A stretch of 64,000 nucleotides of DNA from Streptomyces sp. NBC_00376 (GTDB lineage: Bacteria; Actinomycetota; Actinomycetes; Streptomycetales; Streptomycetaceae). The translations under genes and the position numbers were made by a program. This document shows positions 37,018-46,200 of the stretch, piece after piece. How positions within the stretch are numbered: the first letter of the stretch is position 1; each line of letters starts with the position of its first letter. Under the pieces are notes generated by a model. The model had not been told where the DNA came from and ran no database searches. It worked only from the letters and a program-made list of their open reading frames with translations. Where the stretch lies: assembly GCF_036077095.1 (NCBI RefSeq), contig NZ_CP107960.1, positions 7,192,001 through 7,256,000 on the forward strand, in the 5' to 3' direction.

Positions 37018-37761
37018 ATGACCGCACCGACCGAACTGAACGGACCCGCCGCGGCCGTCGTGGGCGACGGCATACAGGCGTCCAACGCCGGCTGGAACTT
37101 CGCGGGCGAAGCGAGCAAGAACTTCGACGGCCATGTCTCCAAGAGCGTTCCGCTGTACGACACCGGCCACGAACTCGTCGAGCGGCTCTCCGACTTCTTC
37201 GTCGGCCCCGACAGCACCGTCTACGACCTGGGCTGCTCCACCGGCAGCCTCACCGAGCGTCTCGCCCGCAGGCACGCGCACAAGTCGCCGCGCATCATCG
37301 GCGTCGACTGCGAGCAGGACATGGTGACCATCGCGCGGCGCAAGTGCCGCGACATCGACAGCATCGAGATCCAGCACCAGGACCTCTCCCAGGTCACCTG
37401 GGAGAAGGCGGACCTCGTCGTCATGTACTACACGCTGCAGTTCGTGCCGCCCAAGTACCGCCAGACGGTGGTCGACGAGATCTATCAGGCCCTCAACTGG
37501 GGCGGCGCACTCCTGATGTTCGAGAAGGTCCGCGGCCCCGACGCCCGCTTCCAGGACGTGATGACCCAGCTCTACACCGAGTACAAACTCGAACAGGGCT
37601 ACACCCCGGACGACATCGTCGGCAAGAGCCGCAGCCTCAAGCGGGTCCTTGAGCCGTTCTCCACGCAGGGCAACCTCGATCTGCTCTCCCGGGCCGGATT
37701 CGTCGATGTGATGACCGTCCAGAAGTACGTCTGCTTCGAGGGATTCCTGGCGCTCAAGTGA
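37018..37761 (+). CDS. CmoA-like SAM-binding protein (carboxy-SAM synthase relative)
   Basis: 247 residues. Several blocks match the layout of CmoA as I remember the E. coli sequence: NFDGHVSKSVPLYDTG, VYDLGCSTGSLT, MYYTLQFV...RQ..VDEIYQALNWGGALLMFEK, the GYTPDDIVGKSRSL block, and a C-terminal YVCFEGFLALK. In CmoA the KRSMLENV motif supplies an Arg that recognises the carboxyl of Cx-SAM; here it reads KSRSLKRV, so that Arg is shifted by one position. The protein could make or use carboxy-SAM or be an ordinary methyltransferase of this fold. ATG preceded by GGAAGG. Finding such a protein in a peptide cluster is unusual. Confidence 0.78.
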   Translation: MTAPTELNGPAAAVVGDGIQASNAGWNFAGEASKNFDGHVSKSVPLYDTGHELVERLSDFFVGPDSTVYDLGCSTGSLTERLARRHAHKSPRIIGVDCEQDMVTIARRKCRDIDSIEIQHQDLSQVTWEKADLVVMYYTLQFVPPKYRQTVVDEIYQALNWGGALLMFEKVRGPDARFQDVMTQLYTEYKLEQGYTPDDIVGKSRSLKRVLEPFSTQGNLDLLSRAGFVDVMTVQKYVCFEGFLALK

Positions 37762-37798
37762 CGCACGGCCCCTTTTTCGACACTGCTGAAGGAATCAG

Positions 37799-39640
37799 AT
37801 GAGCGGCATCACCGGCTGGGTGGACTTCACCCGCGACCTCACCGCCGAGGACGGCACCGTCCGGCGGATGACACAGAGTCTGACCCACCGCGGTCCCGAC
37901 GGCTCCGGCCACTGGACCACCGGCCATGCGGCGCTCGGCCGGACCCGGCTCGCAGCCGCCGACCCGGGCGGGAGCGGCGAAGTGACCGTCGTCGCCGAGG
38001 ACGGCGCCGAGCTGGTGGCGGGCGTCTGCACCGGGACCGTCTTCAACGCCGGAGACCTGCGGGCCGAACTGAGGGGCCGCGGGCACCGGCTGCGCACCGA
38101 GGGCACCGCCGAACTGCTGGCCCGGGCCTACCTGGAGTGGGGCGAGTCGTTCGTCGACCGTCTGGTCGGCATGTACGCCGTCGCGCTCTGGGACCTGCGC
38201 ACCGAGGAACTGCTGCTGGTCCGCGACCGGATGGGGGTGGAGCCGCTCTACTACCACAGGGGTGCCTCCTTCCTGGTCTTCGGGTCCGAGCCCAAGGCGG
38301 TCTTCGAGCAAGGGCGGTTGGAGCGGCGGCTCACCGCCGACGGGCTCCGGGAGATCATCTCCTCCGGCAAGACCCCCGGCCACGCCATCATGGACGGCCT
38401 GCACGAGCTGCGCCCCGGTCATCTGCTGCGCATCGGCCGGGACGGCGTCCGGACCCGCCGCTACTGGCAGTTGACCGCCGTGGAGCACGGCGACGACCTG
38501 GACACCACCGTCCGTACCGTGCGCGAGCTGCTCGTCGACGCCGTCGGAGAGCAGCTGGTGGCCGACGGCCCGGTCTGCTCGCTGCTCTCCGGCGGACTGG
38601 ACTCCAGTACGCTCACCGCGCTGGCCTCCTCCTGGTCAGCCGAGCAGGGCCGGGGCCCCTTCTCCACGTTCTCCGTGGACTTCGTCGGGTACGCCGACCA
38701 CTTCCGCGCCAGCCACATGCGGGCCACACCCGACGGACCGTTCATCCGGGACGTCGTGGACCACTGCGGAACCGAGCACGCCACCCTGGTGCTCGACAGC
38801 TCCAGCCTGACCGACGCCGACGCCCGCGCGGGCGTCCTGCGGGCGATGGACCTGCCCATGGGCATGGGCGACCTCAGCACCTCCGGATACCTGCTCTTCC
38901 GGGCGGTCCGCGAACACAGCGCGGTGGTCCTCTCCGGCGAGTCCGCCGACGAACTCTTCGGCGGGTACAGCTGGTTCCAGGACCCCGCCGTCGTCGAGGC
39001 CGACACCTTCCCGTGGCTGGCCCGGCACTCCGAGGACGACGCCTCCGGAGCGGGCCTGATGGACCCCTCCCTCTACGCCGAGCTGGACATCACCGGTTAC
39101 CACGCCCGCCGCTACGAGGAGGCCCTGTCCGAGGTGCCCGTCCTGGCGGGGGAGAGCCGCCCGGAGCGGCGGATGCGCGAGATCACCTACCTCAACCTCA
39201 CGCGCTTCTCCCAGATCCTGCTCGACCGGCGGGACCGCATGAGCATGGCCGCCGGACTCCAGGTCCGCGTCCCGTTCTGCGACCACCGGCTCGTCGAGTA
39301 CGTCTACAACGTGCCGTGGAAGTTCAAGTCCTTCGACGGGCACGAGAAGAGCCTGCTGCGGGCCGCCGCCCGCGATCTGCTGCCGGGCACGGTGCTCGGC
39401 CGGCGCAAGAGCCACTTCCCGCGCACCCAGGATCCCGCCTACGACGCCTCGGTCATCGCCGAGTTCGGCAAGATCGCCGGACGGCCGGACGCGCCGCTCA
39501 CCGCGCTGCTCAACCCGGCGGCGGTCGCGGAGCTCGGCGCCGAAGGACCGGACTCCCTCGCGGGGGGACGCATCGTTCTGGAGGGTCTCGTCGAGATCAA
39601 CAACTGGCTCGAAACCTACGATGTCGCTCTCGACGTCTGA
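37799..39640 (+). CDS. AsnB-like ATP-dependent amide synthetase lacking the glutaminase site
   Basis: 613 residues, paralogous to the asnB at 32994. The protein begins MSGITGW: the N-terminal Cys nucleophile is Ser. The NGE-type loop is CTGTVFN and the Asp-bearing segment is EGTAEL, so several glutaminase residues are lost together. The synthetase half is intact (SGGLDSS near residue 264, SGESADELFGGY, RDRMSMAAGLQVRVPFCDH, GHEKSLLR). This is the pattern of beta-lactam synthetase and lasso-cyclase-like AsnB homologues, which adenylate a carboxylate and couple it to an amine rather than to ammonia. It could form an amide, a lactam or a macrocycle and release the chain. Its 3' end overlaps the thioesterase gene by 20 bases. 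Confidence 0.85.
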   Translation: MSGITGWVDFTRDLTAEDGTVRRMTQSLTHRGPDGSGHWTTGHAALGRTRLAAADPGGSGEVTVVAEDGAELVAGVCTGTVFNAGDLRAELRGRGHRLRTEGTAELLARAYLEWGESFVDRLVGMYAVALWDLRTEELLLVRDRMGVEPLYYHRGASFLVFGSEPKAVFEQGRLERRLTADGLREIISSGKTPGHAIMDGLHELRPGHLLRIGRDGVRTRRYWQLTAVEHGDDLDTTVRTVRELLVDAVGEQLVADGPVCSLLSGGLDSSTLTALASSWSAEQGRGPFSTFSVDFVGYADHFRASHMRATPDGPFIRDVVDHCGTEHATLVLDSSSLTDADARAGVLRAMDLPMGMGDLSTSGYLLFRAVREHSAVVLSGESADELFGGYSWFQDPAVVEADTFPWLARHSEDDASGAGLMDPSLYAELDITGYHARRYEEALSEVPVLAGESRPERRMREITYLNLTRFSQILLDRRDRMSMAAGLQVRVPFCDHRLVEYVYNVPWKFKSFDGHEKSLLRAAARDLLPGTVLGRRKSHFPRTQDPAYDASVIAEFGKIAGRPDAPLTALLNPAAVAELGAEGPDSLAGGRIVLEGLVEINNWLETYDVALDV

Positions 39641-40376
39641 CGCGCCCGAGGAGACCTCGCTGGTCGTGGCGCTCCCTGCGGGCGGCGGGGGCGCGGGCAT
39701 GTTCGCCCAGCTGCGCAAGGCCCTGCCCGCCGGCACCGGACTGGTGGTTCCCGACCTGCCGGGCCGGGGCCGCCGCACGCGGGCGCCGCGCGAACTCACC
39801 GTGCCCGGCCTCTCAGCCGAGCTGGCGGCCGAACTCGAACCGCGCATCGCCGGGCGCCCGTACGCCGTGTTCGCGACCTGTTTCAGCACCATCGTGGGGC
39901 TGGAACTCGTCTGGCAGCTCCTGGAACGAGGCCTTCCGCCGACCCGCGCGCTGCTGGTCTCGGGCCGGCAGCCGCCCGACGTGGCCCCGCCCTTCGAAGC
40001 CCTGGACAAGCTCTCGGACGAAGAGGTCCTCGGCGGGATGCGCCGCTTCTGGCCGTCGGAACTCGACTGGGAGTCCATGCCCAAGGCCCTGCACGACATC
40101 CTGCTCCGCCAGACGCGCCGCGACAACGAGCTCGGCGTCGGGTACGTGTACGAACCCCGCGGCCCGCTTCCCGTGCCGGTCATCGCCTACCAGGGCATGG
40201 ACGATCCGGGGGTGACCGTCCCGGAACTATCGGACTGGGGCGCGCACACCTCGGTCTCCTTCACGCTCCGTGTCGTTCCGGGGGGCCACTACTTCTACAT
40301 GACCCACACCGACCGGCTGGCCGGGGAGCTCGGCGCGCTCCTGGCCGGGCGTGCCGAGGACGACCCGGTGTCCTGA
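39621..40376 (+). CDS. Type II thioesterase (alpha/beta-hydrolase) with Cys in the nucleophile position
   Basis: 251 residues of the RifR/SrfAD-like family, which hydrolyse stalled or mis-primed acyl groups from carrier domains. The core reads LPAGGGGAGMF, PDLPGRGRR and, at the nucleophile elbow, FATCFSTIVG in place of the usual GHSMG, so Ser is replaced by Cys. The acidic residue (GMDDPGV) and the catalytic His (VPGGHYFY) are present. The ATG at 39621 lies inside the end of the preceding gene. As the only thioesterase in the cluster, it might proofread or assist release. Confidence 0.85.
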   Translation: MSLSTSDAPEETSLVVALPAGGGGAGMFAQLRKALPAGTGLVVPDLPGRGRRTRAPRELTVPGLSAELAAELEPRIAGRPYAVFATCFSTIVGLELVWQLLERGLPPTRALLVSGRQPPDVAPPFEALDKLSDEEVLGGMRRFWPSELDWESMPKALHDILLRQTRRDNELGVGYVYEPRGPLPVPVIAYQGMDDPGVTVPELSDWGAHTSVSFTLRVVPGGHYFYMTHTDRLAGELGALLAGRAEDDPVS

Positions 40377-40377
40377 G

Positions 40378-40410
40378 CGTGCCGGCCCGGTCCCGGACCG
40401 GGCCGGCACG
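40378..40410. terminator. Bidirectional terminator closing the peptide cluster
   Basis: 16-base perfect arms (40378-40393, 40395-40410) around one base, so in practice a long stem with a tight loop. It lies between the convergent thioesterase and lipoprotein genes. Confidence 0.75.
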
Positions 40411-40411
40411 A

Positions 40412-41302
40412 CTACTTGGCCAGCTTGCCGTTGGGCCGCACCGTGAACCAAGTGCCGTTCACACCCTGGCCGTTGGTGTCACCGGGCTGCTCGTCGCCGG
40501 TGTACCAGTAGAGCGGCCAGCAGTCGATGCTGAGCTGCTTCGTGCCGTCGGGGCGGGTGTACGGGGTGAGCAGCTTCGGGTCGATGCCCTTGATGTCCTT
40601 CTTGTCGACGAGCCCGGCGGGCTTCCACTTCTCCAGGCAGGCGCCCTTGCAGTTGGACTTCATCGGCCAGGCGGTGTCCTTGGTGAAGCGGTAGAGCGTG
40701 CGCCCCTTGCCGTCGCGGATGATCGTGCCGCGCTCCTCGTCGTCGACCGTGGACAGAGCGGGCAGGTCCTTCGGCTCGCTCGGGGCCTCCTGCGCCGATG
40801 CCTTCGCCTTCGTGCCGTCGGGTGCGGCCGAGAACCAGGTGCCGCCGACGCCCTGCCCGCGGGTCTGCCGGGGCGCCGTGTCCTGCGCGTAGCGGTACAG
40901 CGGCCATCCCGCGAGCGTCAGCTGACTCGTGCCGTCCGCGCGCTTCACCGAGCCGAGCAGCCCGGGGTCCACGCCGCGGCCCGCCTTCGCACCGTCGGCG
41001 AGCACCGGCGGCCAGGCCTTGGCGCAGTCGCCCGCGCAGTTGGAAGCGGGCGGCTTCGCCGTGTCCTTGTCGAAGCGGTACAGGGTGAAGCCCGCGCCGT
41101 CCGTCACGACCGGGCCCAGCTGCTTGCTCTGCCAGACGCTGAGGCGGCCCGCCTGCGAGGGCTGCGCACCGTTGCCCGTCGAGGCGGCGCGCCCGGCGGA
41201 TCCGGTGGTGGTCGCCGCCGTGCCCTGGGAGCTAGTGCAGGCCGCCGTCAGCATGACCGCGGCGATGGTGAATACGACCGGGACGTAGGTGAATTTACGC
41301 AT
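40412..41302 (-). CDS. SCO0930-type lipoprotein with two secreted repeats (COG4315-like)
   Basis: 296 residues. A signal peptide with lipobox LTAAC indicates membrane anchoring outside the cell. After a Ser/Thr/Gly linker come two copies of the secreted repeat: GFTLYRFDKDT...NCAGDCAKAWPP...WPLYRYAQD...GVGGTWF, and GRTLYRFTKDT...NCKGACLEKWKP...WPLYWYTGD...GVNGTWF. Each has a paired-cysteine motif (C-x3-C). Function unknown; the fold resembles that of periplasmic proteins linked to redox or envelope roles. A SigL-type promoter candidate lies at 41468-41496, leaving a ~160-base leader that contains a strong hairpin. A smaller relative is at 55594. Confidence 0.85.
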   Translation of the reverse strand: MRKFTYVPVVFTIAAVMLTAACTSSQGTAATTTGSAGRAASTGNGAQPSQAGRLSVWQSKQLGPVVTDGAGFTLYRFDKDTAKPPASNCAGDCAKAWPPVLADGAKAGRGVDPGLLGSVKRADGTSQLTLAGWPLYRYAQDTAPRQTRGQGVGGTWFSAAPDGTKAKASAQEAPSEPKDLPALSTVDDEERGTIIRDGKGRTLYRFTKDTAWPMKSNCKGACLEKWKPAGLVDKKDIKGIDPKLLTPYTRPDGTKQLSIDCWPLYWYTGDEQPGDTNGQGVNGTWFTVRPNGKLAK

Positions 41303-41379
41303 GGGTATCCCTCTTTCGGAAATCTTGGGGAATTTGCTTTTCGCTGAAGTGCTAAGTGCTGAAGTACTGAAGTAATGGC

Positions 41380-41422
41380 CCGCCCCGGCAGCAGGGGAGG
41401 AGTCGGCCGACTGCCGGGGCGG
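41380..41422 (-). terminator. 12-bp-arm hairpin in the lipoprotein leader / after the LysM gene
   Basis: Arms 41380-41391 and 41411-41422 are perfectly complementary with a 19-base loop. It could end the LysM-gene transcript, but it also falls downstream of the lipoprotein promoter candidate, so it may act as an attenuator or mRNA stabiliser. Confidence 0.55.
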
Positions 41423-41467
41423 AGTTTCTGGTCCCGGAATTCCTTCTGGCCGGTCACTGTCACTGTG

Positions 41468-41496
41468 AGAACGGCCGCTGTGGCAGGGTGGTTCAA
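41468..41496 (-). promoter_or_regulatory. SigL-type ECF promoter P1 (lipoprotein 40412-41302)
   Basis: On the minus strand TTGAACC (41496-41490), 16 bases after GAACC, then CGTTCT (41473-41468). Same geometry as seven other sites in the locus. Confidence 0.7.
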
Positions 41497-41530
41497 TTCC
41501 CGGGAAGTTCTTTTTCCGGGTCGCGAGCGG

Positions 41531-43108
41531 TCAGACCCGCCCGGTGCCCGCCCCCGCCAACGTCTGCGTGGGAACGACCACCCGCAGACCTAGTACGCCC
41601 AGGTCGACGCTGCCGTCGTTCTCCGCGTACCACCGCCAGTGCGCCCCCGGTACGTCGCCCACCGTCAGCACGATCCACCCGCCGCCCTCCGACCCGGTGA
41701 GGTCCGCGAGCGTTCGCGCCTCCTCGGCGGTCGGCGCGTCCTGGAGGACGACGAAGCCGGTGACCTCGCCCGTACGGGCGGCGCCACGCACCAGGCCGAC
41801 GCCCAGTTCCTCGGCGGAGTTGAGGATCTCCTCGGGGGCCTTGCCCGTCACCTCCGACACGGAGCGGACCCGGACCAGACCGTTGAGGCCGGGCAGGGCG
41901 CTCGCGCCCGGGTCCACCGACACCACCACCGTGCTCTGCCGCGGCAGTTCGAGCAGCCCGCGCACCAGCGCCGCCACGGTGTCCTGGGCGACGACGAGGT
42001 CACCGCTGACGCTCAGCGCGCCGTTGATCTGCCCGAGGTCCACCATGACCTGCGCGCCCCGCTCGCTCACCCCGATCCGGGCGAGGTGTGGCAGTGCGAG
42101 CGTCACTTCGGCCGCCGGATCGCCCTCGATGACGGAGGGCAGTCCGGTGCGCTCCCAGCGATTCGGTTCGAGCGCGGTCCACGGCGCGGGTGCCGTGTGT
42201 GCCCCCGACACCGACGCGAGCAGCTTCGTGGGTTCGGCGAGGACGCTGTAGACCCGTACCGGGCGCTCCGCCTCCGCCGCGTCGGCGGGGATCAGTTCGC
42301 GCAGCGCCTGCCGCACCACCGCCGGCGTACGGGTGTCCGCCGCGAGCCGCCGCGCGAGCGCGCCCCGCCGACGCCGCCGCAGCGCGAGCGCCAGGCCGCG
42401 CGGCAGCCGCGGCCGCAGCACCCGGGCGGCCCGCGCGATCCCGGAGCCGGTGGCGCGCACGGCCCGGCCGATCGGGCGCCGCGCGACGATCACCACGGTC
42501 AGTGCGGTGACGCCGGCAACACCCCCGATCAGCCAGGGCGACCCGAGCCGGTCGCCCAGCCCGGCGAACGGTCCCGAGCCCCGGCCGGCCGCGGCGCGGG
42601 GCGCGGGGGAGGCGCTCCGTGCGGGGGGCTTCGCCGCATCGGCGTTCTCCTCGGGCAGGACACCGAACTCCACGCCGGACCCGTCCGCGTCCTCCGGCAG
42701 GATCAGCGGGAAGCCCGGGGTCAGCTGGTCGGGACTCACGAAAGCCGAACCGTCCGGCAGCTGGCGCCCGCTGTTGAGGACCAGGATCTCCTCGAACCGG
42801 TCGCCGTCGCCGAGGGTGCGCTGTGCGATCCCGAACAGCGTCTCCTGCTCGCCGCCGTTCTCCTGCGCGGACCTGACCACGTAGTACTTCGTCACCTCAT
42901 CGGCCCGCAGCACCCGGAAGGGCTGCGCCTGCACGGCTGCCGGAACCGGTGCGGAGGCCGGAGCCCGTACCGGCCCCAGAGCCTGCGCGGGTGCGGGCAG
43001 CGCCAGCCAGGCGACGGCCACCAGACCGCACACCGCCGTCACCCGTGCCGTCGTGCGCCACGGCGCCGGCCGCCGCGCTTCGTTCGTCGTCCTCGGGGCG
43101 TCGCGCAT
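41531..43108 (-). CDS. LysM-like single-span membrane protein
   Basis: 525 residues. An N-terminal hydrophobic signal (TAVCGLVAVAWLALPAPAQA) is followed by a LysM-like external region (TLFGIAQRTLGDGDRFEEIL, LNSGRQLPDG, LTPGFPLILPED) and a Pro/Ala-rich linker. A transmembrane span SPWLIGGVAGVTALTVVIVA lies near residues 190-210, followed by an Arg-rich stop-transfer segment and a ~300-residue cytoplasmic part without a family I recognise. It may tie the secretion locus to the cell wall. Divergent from the giant gene; back-to-back SigL-type promoters lie in the 159-base gap. Confidence 0.78.
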   Translation of the reverse strand: MRDAPRTTNEARRPAPWRTTARVTAVCGLVAVAWLALPAPAQALGPVRAPASAPVPAAVQAQPFRVLRADEVTKYYVVRSAQENGGEQETLFGIAQRTLGDGDRFEEILVLNSGRQLPDGSAFVSPDQLTPGFPLILPEDADGSGVEFGVLPEENADAAKPPARSASPAPRAAAGRGSGPFAGLGDRLGSPWLIGGVAGVTALTVVIVARRPIGRAVRATGSGIARAARVLRPRLPRGLALALRRRRRGALARRLAADTRTPAVVRQALRELIPADAAEAERPVRVYSVLAEPTKLLASVSGAHTAPAPWTALEPNRWERTGLPSVIEGDPAAEVTLALPHLARIGVSERGAQVMVDLGQINGALSVSGDLVVAQDTVAALVRGLLELPRQSTVVVSVDPGASALPGLNGLVRVRSVSEVTGKAPEEILNSAEELGVGLVRGAARTGEVTGFVVLQDAPTAEEARTLADLTGSEGGGWIVLTVGDVPGAHWRWYAENDGSVDLGVLGLRVVVPTQTLAGAGTGRV

Positions 43109-43167
43109 CTTTCTCGTCCTCCTCCGTACGGGGCCTGGTGACGCGCACTGCTGATTGCGTCGGCCGT

Positions 43168-43196
43168 CACACGCGTGGAGCCCCGGGTCGGTTCAA
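43168..43196 (-). promoter_or_regulatory. SigL-type ECF promoter P2 (LysM-protein gene)
   Basis: Minus strand TTGAACC (43196-43190), 16-base gap after GAACC, CGTGTG (43173-43168). Predicted start ~55 bases before the ATG at 43108. Its -35 forms an inverted pair with that of P3 (GGTTCAACGAGCTGAACC). Confidence 0.8.
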
Positions 43197-43201
43197 CGAG
43201 C

Positions 43202-43229
43202 TGAACCGAAACGCCGACCACCCCGTTAG
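43202..43229 (+). promoter_or_regulatory. SigL-type ECF promoter P3 (giant repeat-protein gene)
   Basis: TGAACC (43202-43207), 16 bases, CGTTAG (43224-43229); predicted start ~32 bases before the ATG at 43268. Confidence 0.8.
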
Positions 43230-43267
43230 GAGGTGCCGAACGGGCTTGTAGCCGGGAGGAGTTGGAG

Positions 43268-46200
43268 ATGGCGCGTCGGCATGCCACGGGCTGGGAGGTG
43301 CTCGGGTTCGGGGAGGACCCGACCCCCGGGAACCCGGAGGCGATCAGAACACTGGCCAAGACCTATCAGGAGCTGAGCGAAGGGGCGGGCGAGGCGGTCG
43401 AGCTGCTGCGCGACGACGGGGCGCTGCGCCGCGGCAAGGGCCAGGCGATGGACGCCCTGAAGACGCGCATCACCAAGGACCTGCCGGGGCTCCTGGAGAA
43501 GACCAGGGACTCCTTCCGTACCGCCGCGGGCGCCTACGACGAGTACGCGAACACCCTGACGAGCGCCCAGGACCTGCTGGACCGGGCCATCGACCAGGGC
43601 CAGGAGGTCGCCGCCGCCGCGAAGACGGAGGTCCCGGCCCTCGCGGCGGACGCCACCCCGGAGCAGGCCGAGACCCACCAGACGCAGCAGGGCGAGGTGA
43701 ACGCCGCGAAGGAGGCGCTGTCCGCCGCCGAGGAGCTCGGCCGCATGGCGCAGCGGATACGCGAGGAGGGGTCCGACAGGGCCACGATCGTCCTCGACGA
43801 CGCCGCCGAACAGGCCATCCCCGCAAGGGACTTCGTGAAGGCGTTCGGTGACTTCCTCGCGGACAACCCGCTGGTGGAGATCATCGCCGGTGTCATCATC
43901 GGCATCGTCGCCGTGTTCTTCCCGGTCGTGGGTCTCATCCTGGGCGCGATCCTGTTCGCGGTGTCGGTGATCCGGATGGTGTCGCAGGGCAAGATCGACG
44001 CCGGTGAGATCATCATCGGCCTGCTCACCCTCGTACCCGGTGGAGTGCTGCTCGGCGGGCTCGGGAAGATCGTCGGGGCGGCCGGCAAGCTGGCGAAGTT
44101 CGCGCCGTTCCTGGCCAAGGTGGGCAAGGGCGTCGGGACCGCTTCGGGGGCGGTCTCGGCGGCCCTGAAGAACTCGACGTTCGTCCGCAAGATCATCGAC
44201 CCGCTGTCCAAGGGACTCGTGGGTCTCAAGGCGTCCCCCGGTCTGGCCCTCGGCGCCAAGTTCGCGATCGACGTGACCACCGAGTTCTCCCTCGGCTTCC
44301 TGGCGAGCGGGATCACGGCGGTGATCGACGGGAAGAAGTTCGACGCGGCCTCGGCCGCCAAGGGCGCCGCGCTCGGTGCCGCCACGGCCGGTGCCTTCAC
44401 CCTGTTCGGCGGGACGAAGTTCGCCACCAGCATCAAGGACGCCTTCACCACCAAGGGCAAGTTCAAGAGCAACATCGACAAGGCGTTCTCCGTGAACAGC
44501 CTCGGTGTCGTCGACGGCAAGTTCAAACCCGGCAACGTCCTGTTCTCCGAGACCAAGGGCGCGCAGAAGACCGGCTTCCACGGCATCAACGGCACGACCA
44601 AGTCGGACCCCGCCACGGGCGAGGTCAAGACGAAGGTCACGACCCCGGACGGCGCGAAGACCGAGACGAAGATCACCCCGCCCGGTCCCAAGGCCGACCA
44701 GGTCGAGGCCCCCGACGACCTGCCCTTCGGAGTCCCGGGGCCCGAGACGTCGACGACCACCACGACACCGGACGGGTTCACGTCGAAGACCGCGAACGGC
44801 ACGAACACCATCAAGAGCCCGGACGGGGACGTCATCACCTCGAACGGCAACACGACGACGATCAGCACCCCGATTCAGGGCCCGACCACGAAGGAGCAGA
44901 TCCTCGGCGGGCTCGGAGGCGAGTTCGCGCCCGCGCAGTCGGAGAAGCCCGCGCTCTCCACGGAGCTGGGCCCGAACGGCGGCTTCACGACCTCGGGACC
45001 GTTCGGCGAGGTCTCCAAGGGGCCGGACGGCACCACGACGTTCAGCTCGCCCGGCGGTGACGGCGGTGGTCCCACGCCGGAGTTCACCGTGAACAACAAC
45101 ACGATCTCCACCCCGAACGGCCTCACCCTGACCGACAACGGCGGCTCCACGACGGTGGGTGGTGGCGGGCTCACCACGGACAACCAGAACGGTGTCAACT
45201 CGGTCTTCAACGGCCCCCCGGCGGGCCAGCCGGTGGTGACCCACAACCCCGCCGACGGCAACGTCGACATCAACTTCGGCAACACCACGCTCAACGGCAA
45301 CACGGGGAACCCCGGGGGTGGATTCGCCCTGCCGGACGGCACGCAGGCCAACGTCGGCAACAACGGCGACGTGAGCGTCGTCAACGGAGACGGCGGCGGC
45401 CAGAACGTCAACCTGCCCCCGGCCAACGCGGGCGGCCCGGTCACCTTCACCGACACCAACGTCAGCACCAGCATCCCTCCGGCCGGCGGCGCCACCATCG
45501 CCACGCCGGGCGGCCCCGCCACCACGCTCGACCACACCGGGTTCACGGTGAACACCGGCGGCCCCACCCCCGACACGGTGCAGTTCAACGGGCCGGGGAA
45601 CTCGCTCGACGTGACGCCGCCCGGCGGTCAGCCGCAGGTCTCGGTCGGCCCGGACGGCTCCATCACCACCGGCAACATCAACACCGACGGGGGTGGCGGC
45701 GGTACGGCCACCGGCGGCGGGGGGAACGTGGCGTTCTCGCCGACCGACATCAAGTTCAGCACGCCCGACGGCGGGACGATCGCCGTCAACCCGCAGGGCC
45801 AGTTCGACCTGAACCCCTCCGGCGCCCAGCCGCCGGTCACCGTCAACCCGAACGGGGACATCGCGGTGGGCCCGTCCGGCGCGGCCCCGGTCACCTTCAA
45901 CGGCCCCGACGGCACCGCCGTCACCACCAAGCCCGGCGGCGGCCTCGACGTGACACCGCCCGGCGGTCACCCACAGGTCTCGGCCGGCCCGGACGGCGGC
46001 GTCTCCGTCAACGGCATCACCACGGACGGCAACGGCGGCGGCACGGCCACCGGCCCCGGCGGCCAGGTCGACTTCTCGCCGCTCGACATCAAGTTCAGCG
46101 CCCCGGACGGCACGACGTTCACCATCAACCCCAACGGCAAGTTCCACGTCGACGGGATCAGCCACGGCGCGGACGGCGTCACCATCGGCGGCTCGACCAC

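Noticed and set aside
43262..43267. TTG at 43262 as start of the giant gene
   Set aside because: Only one base after GGAGGA; the ATG at 43268 has proper spacing.
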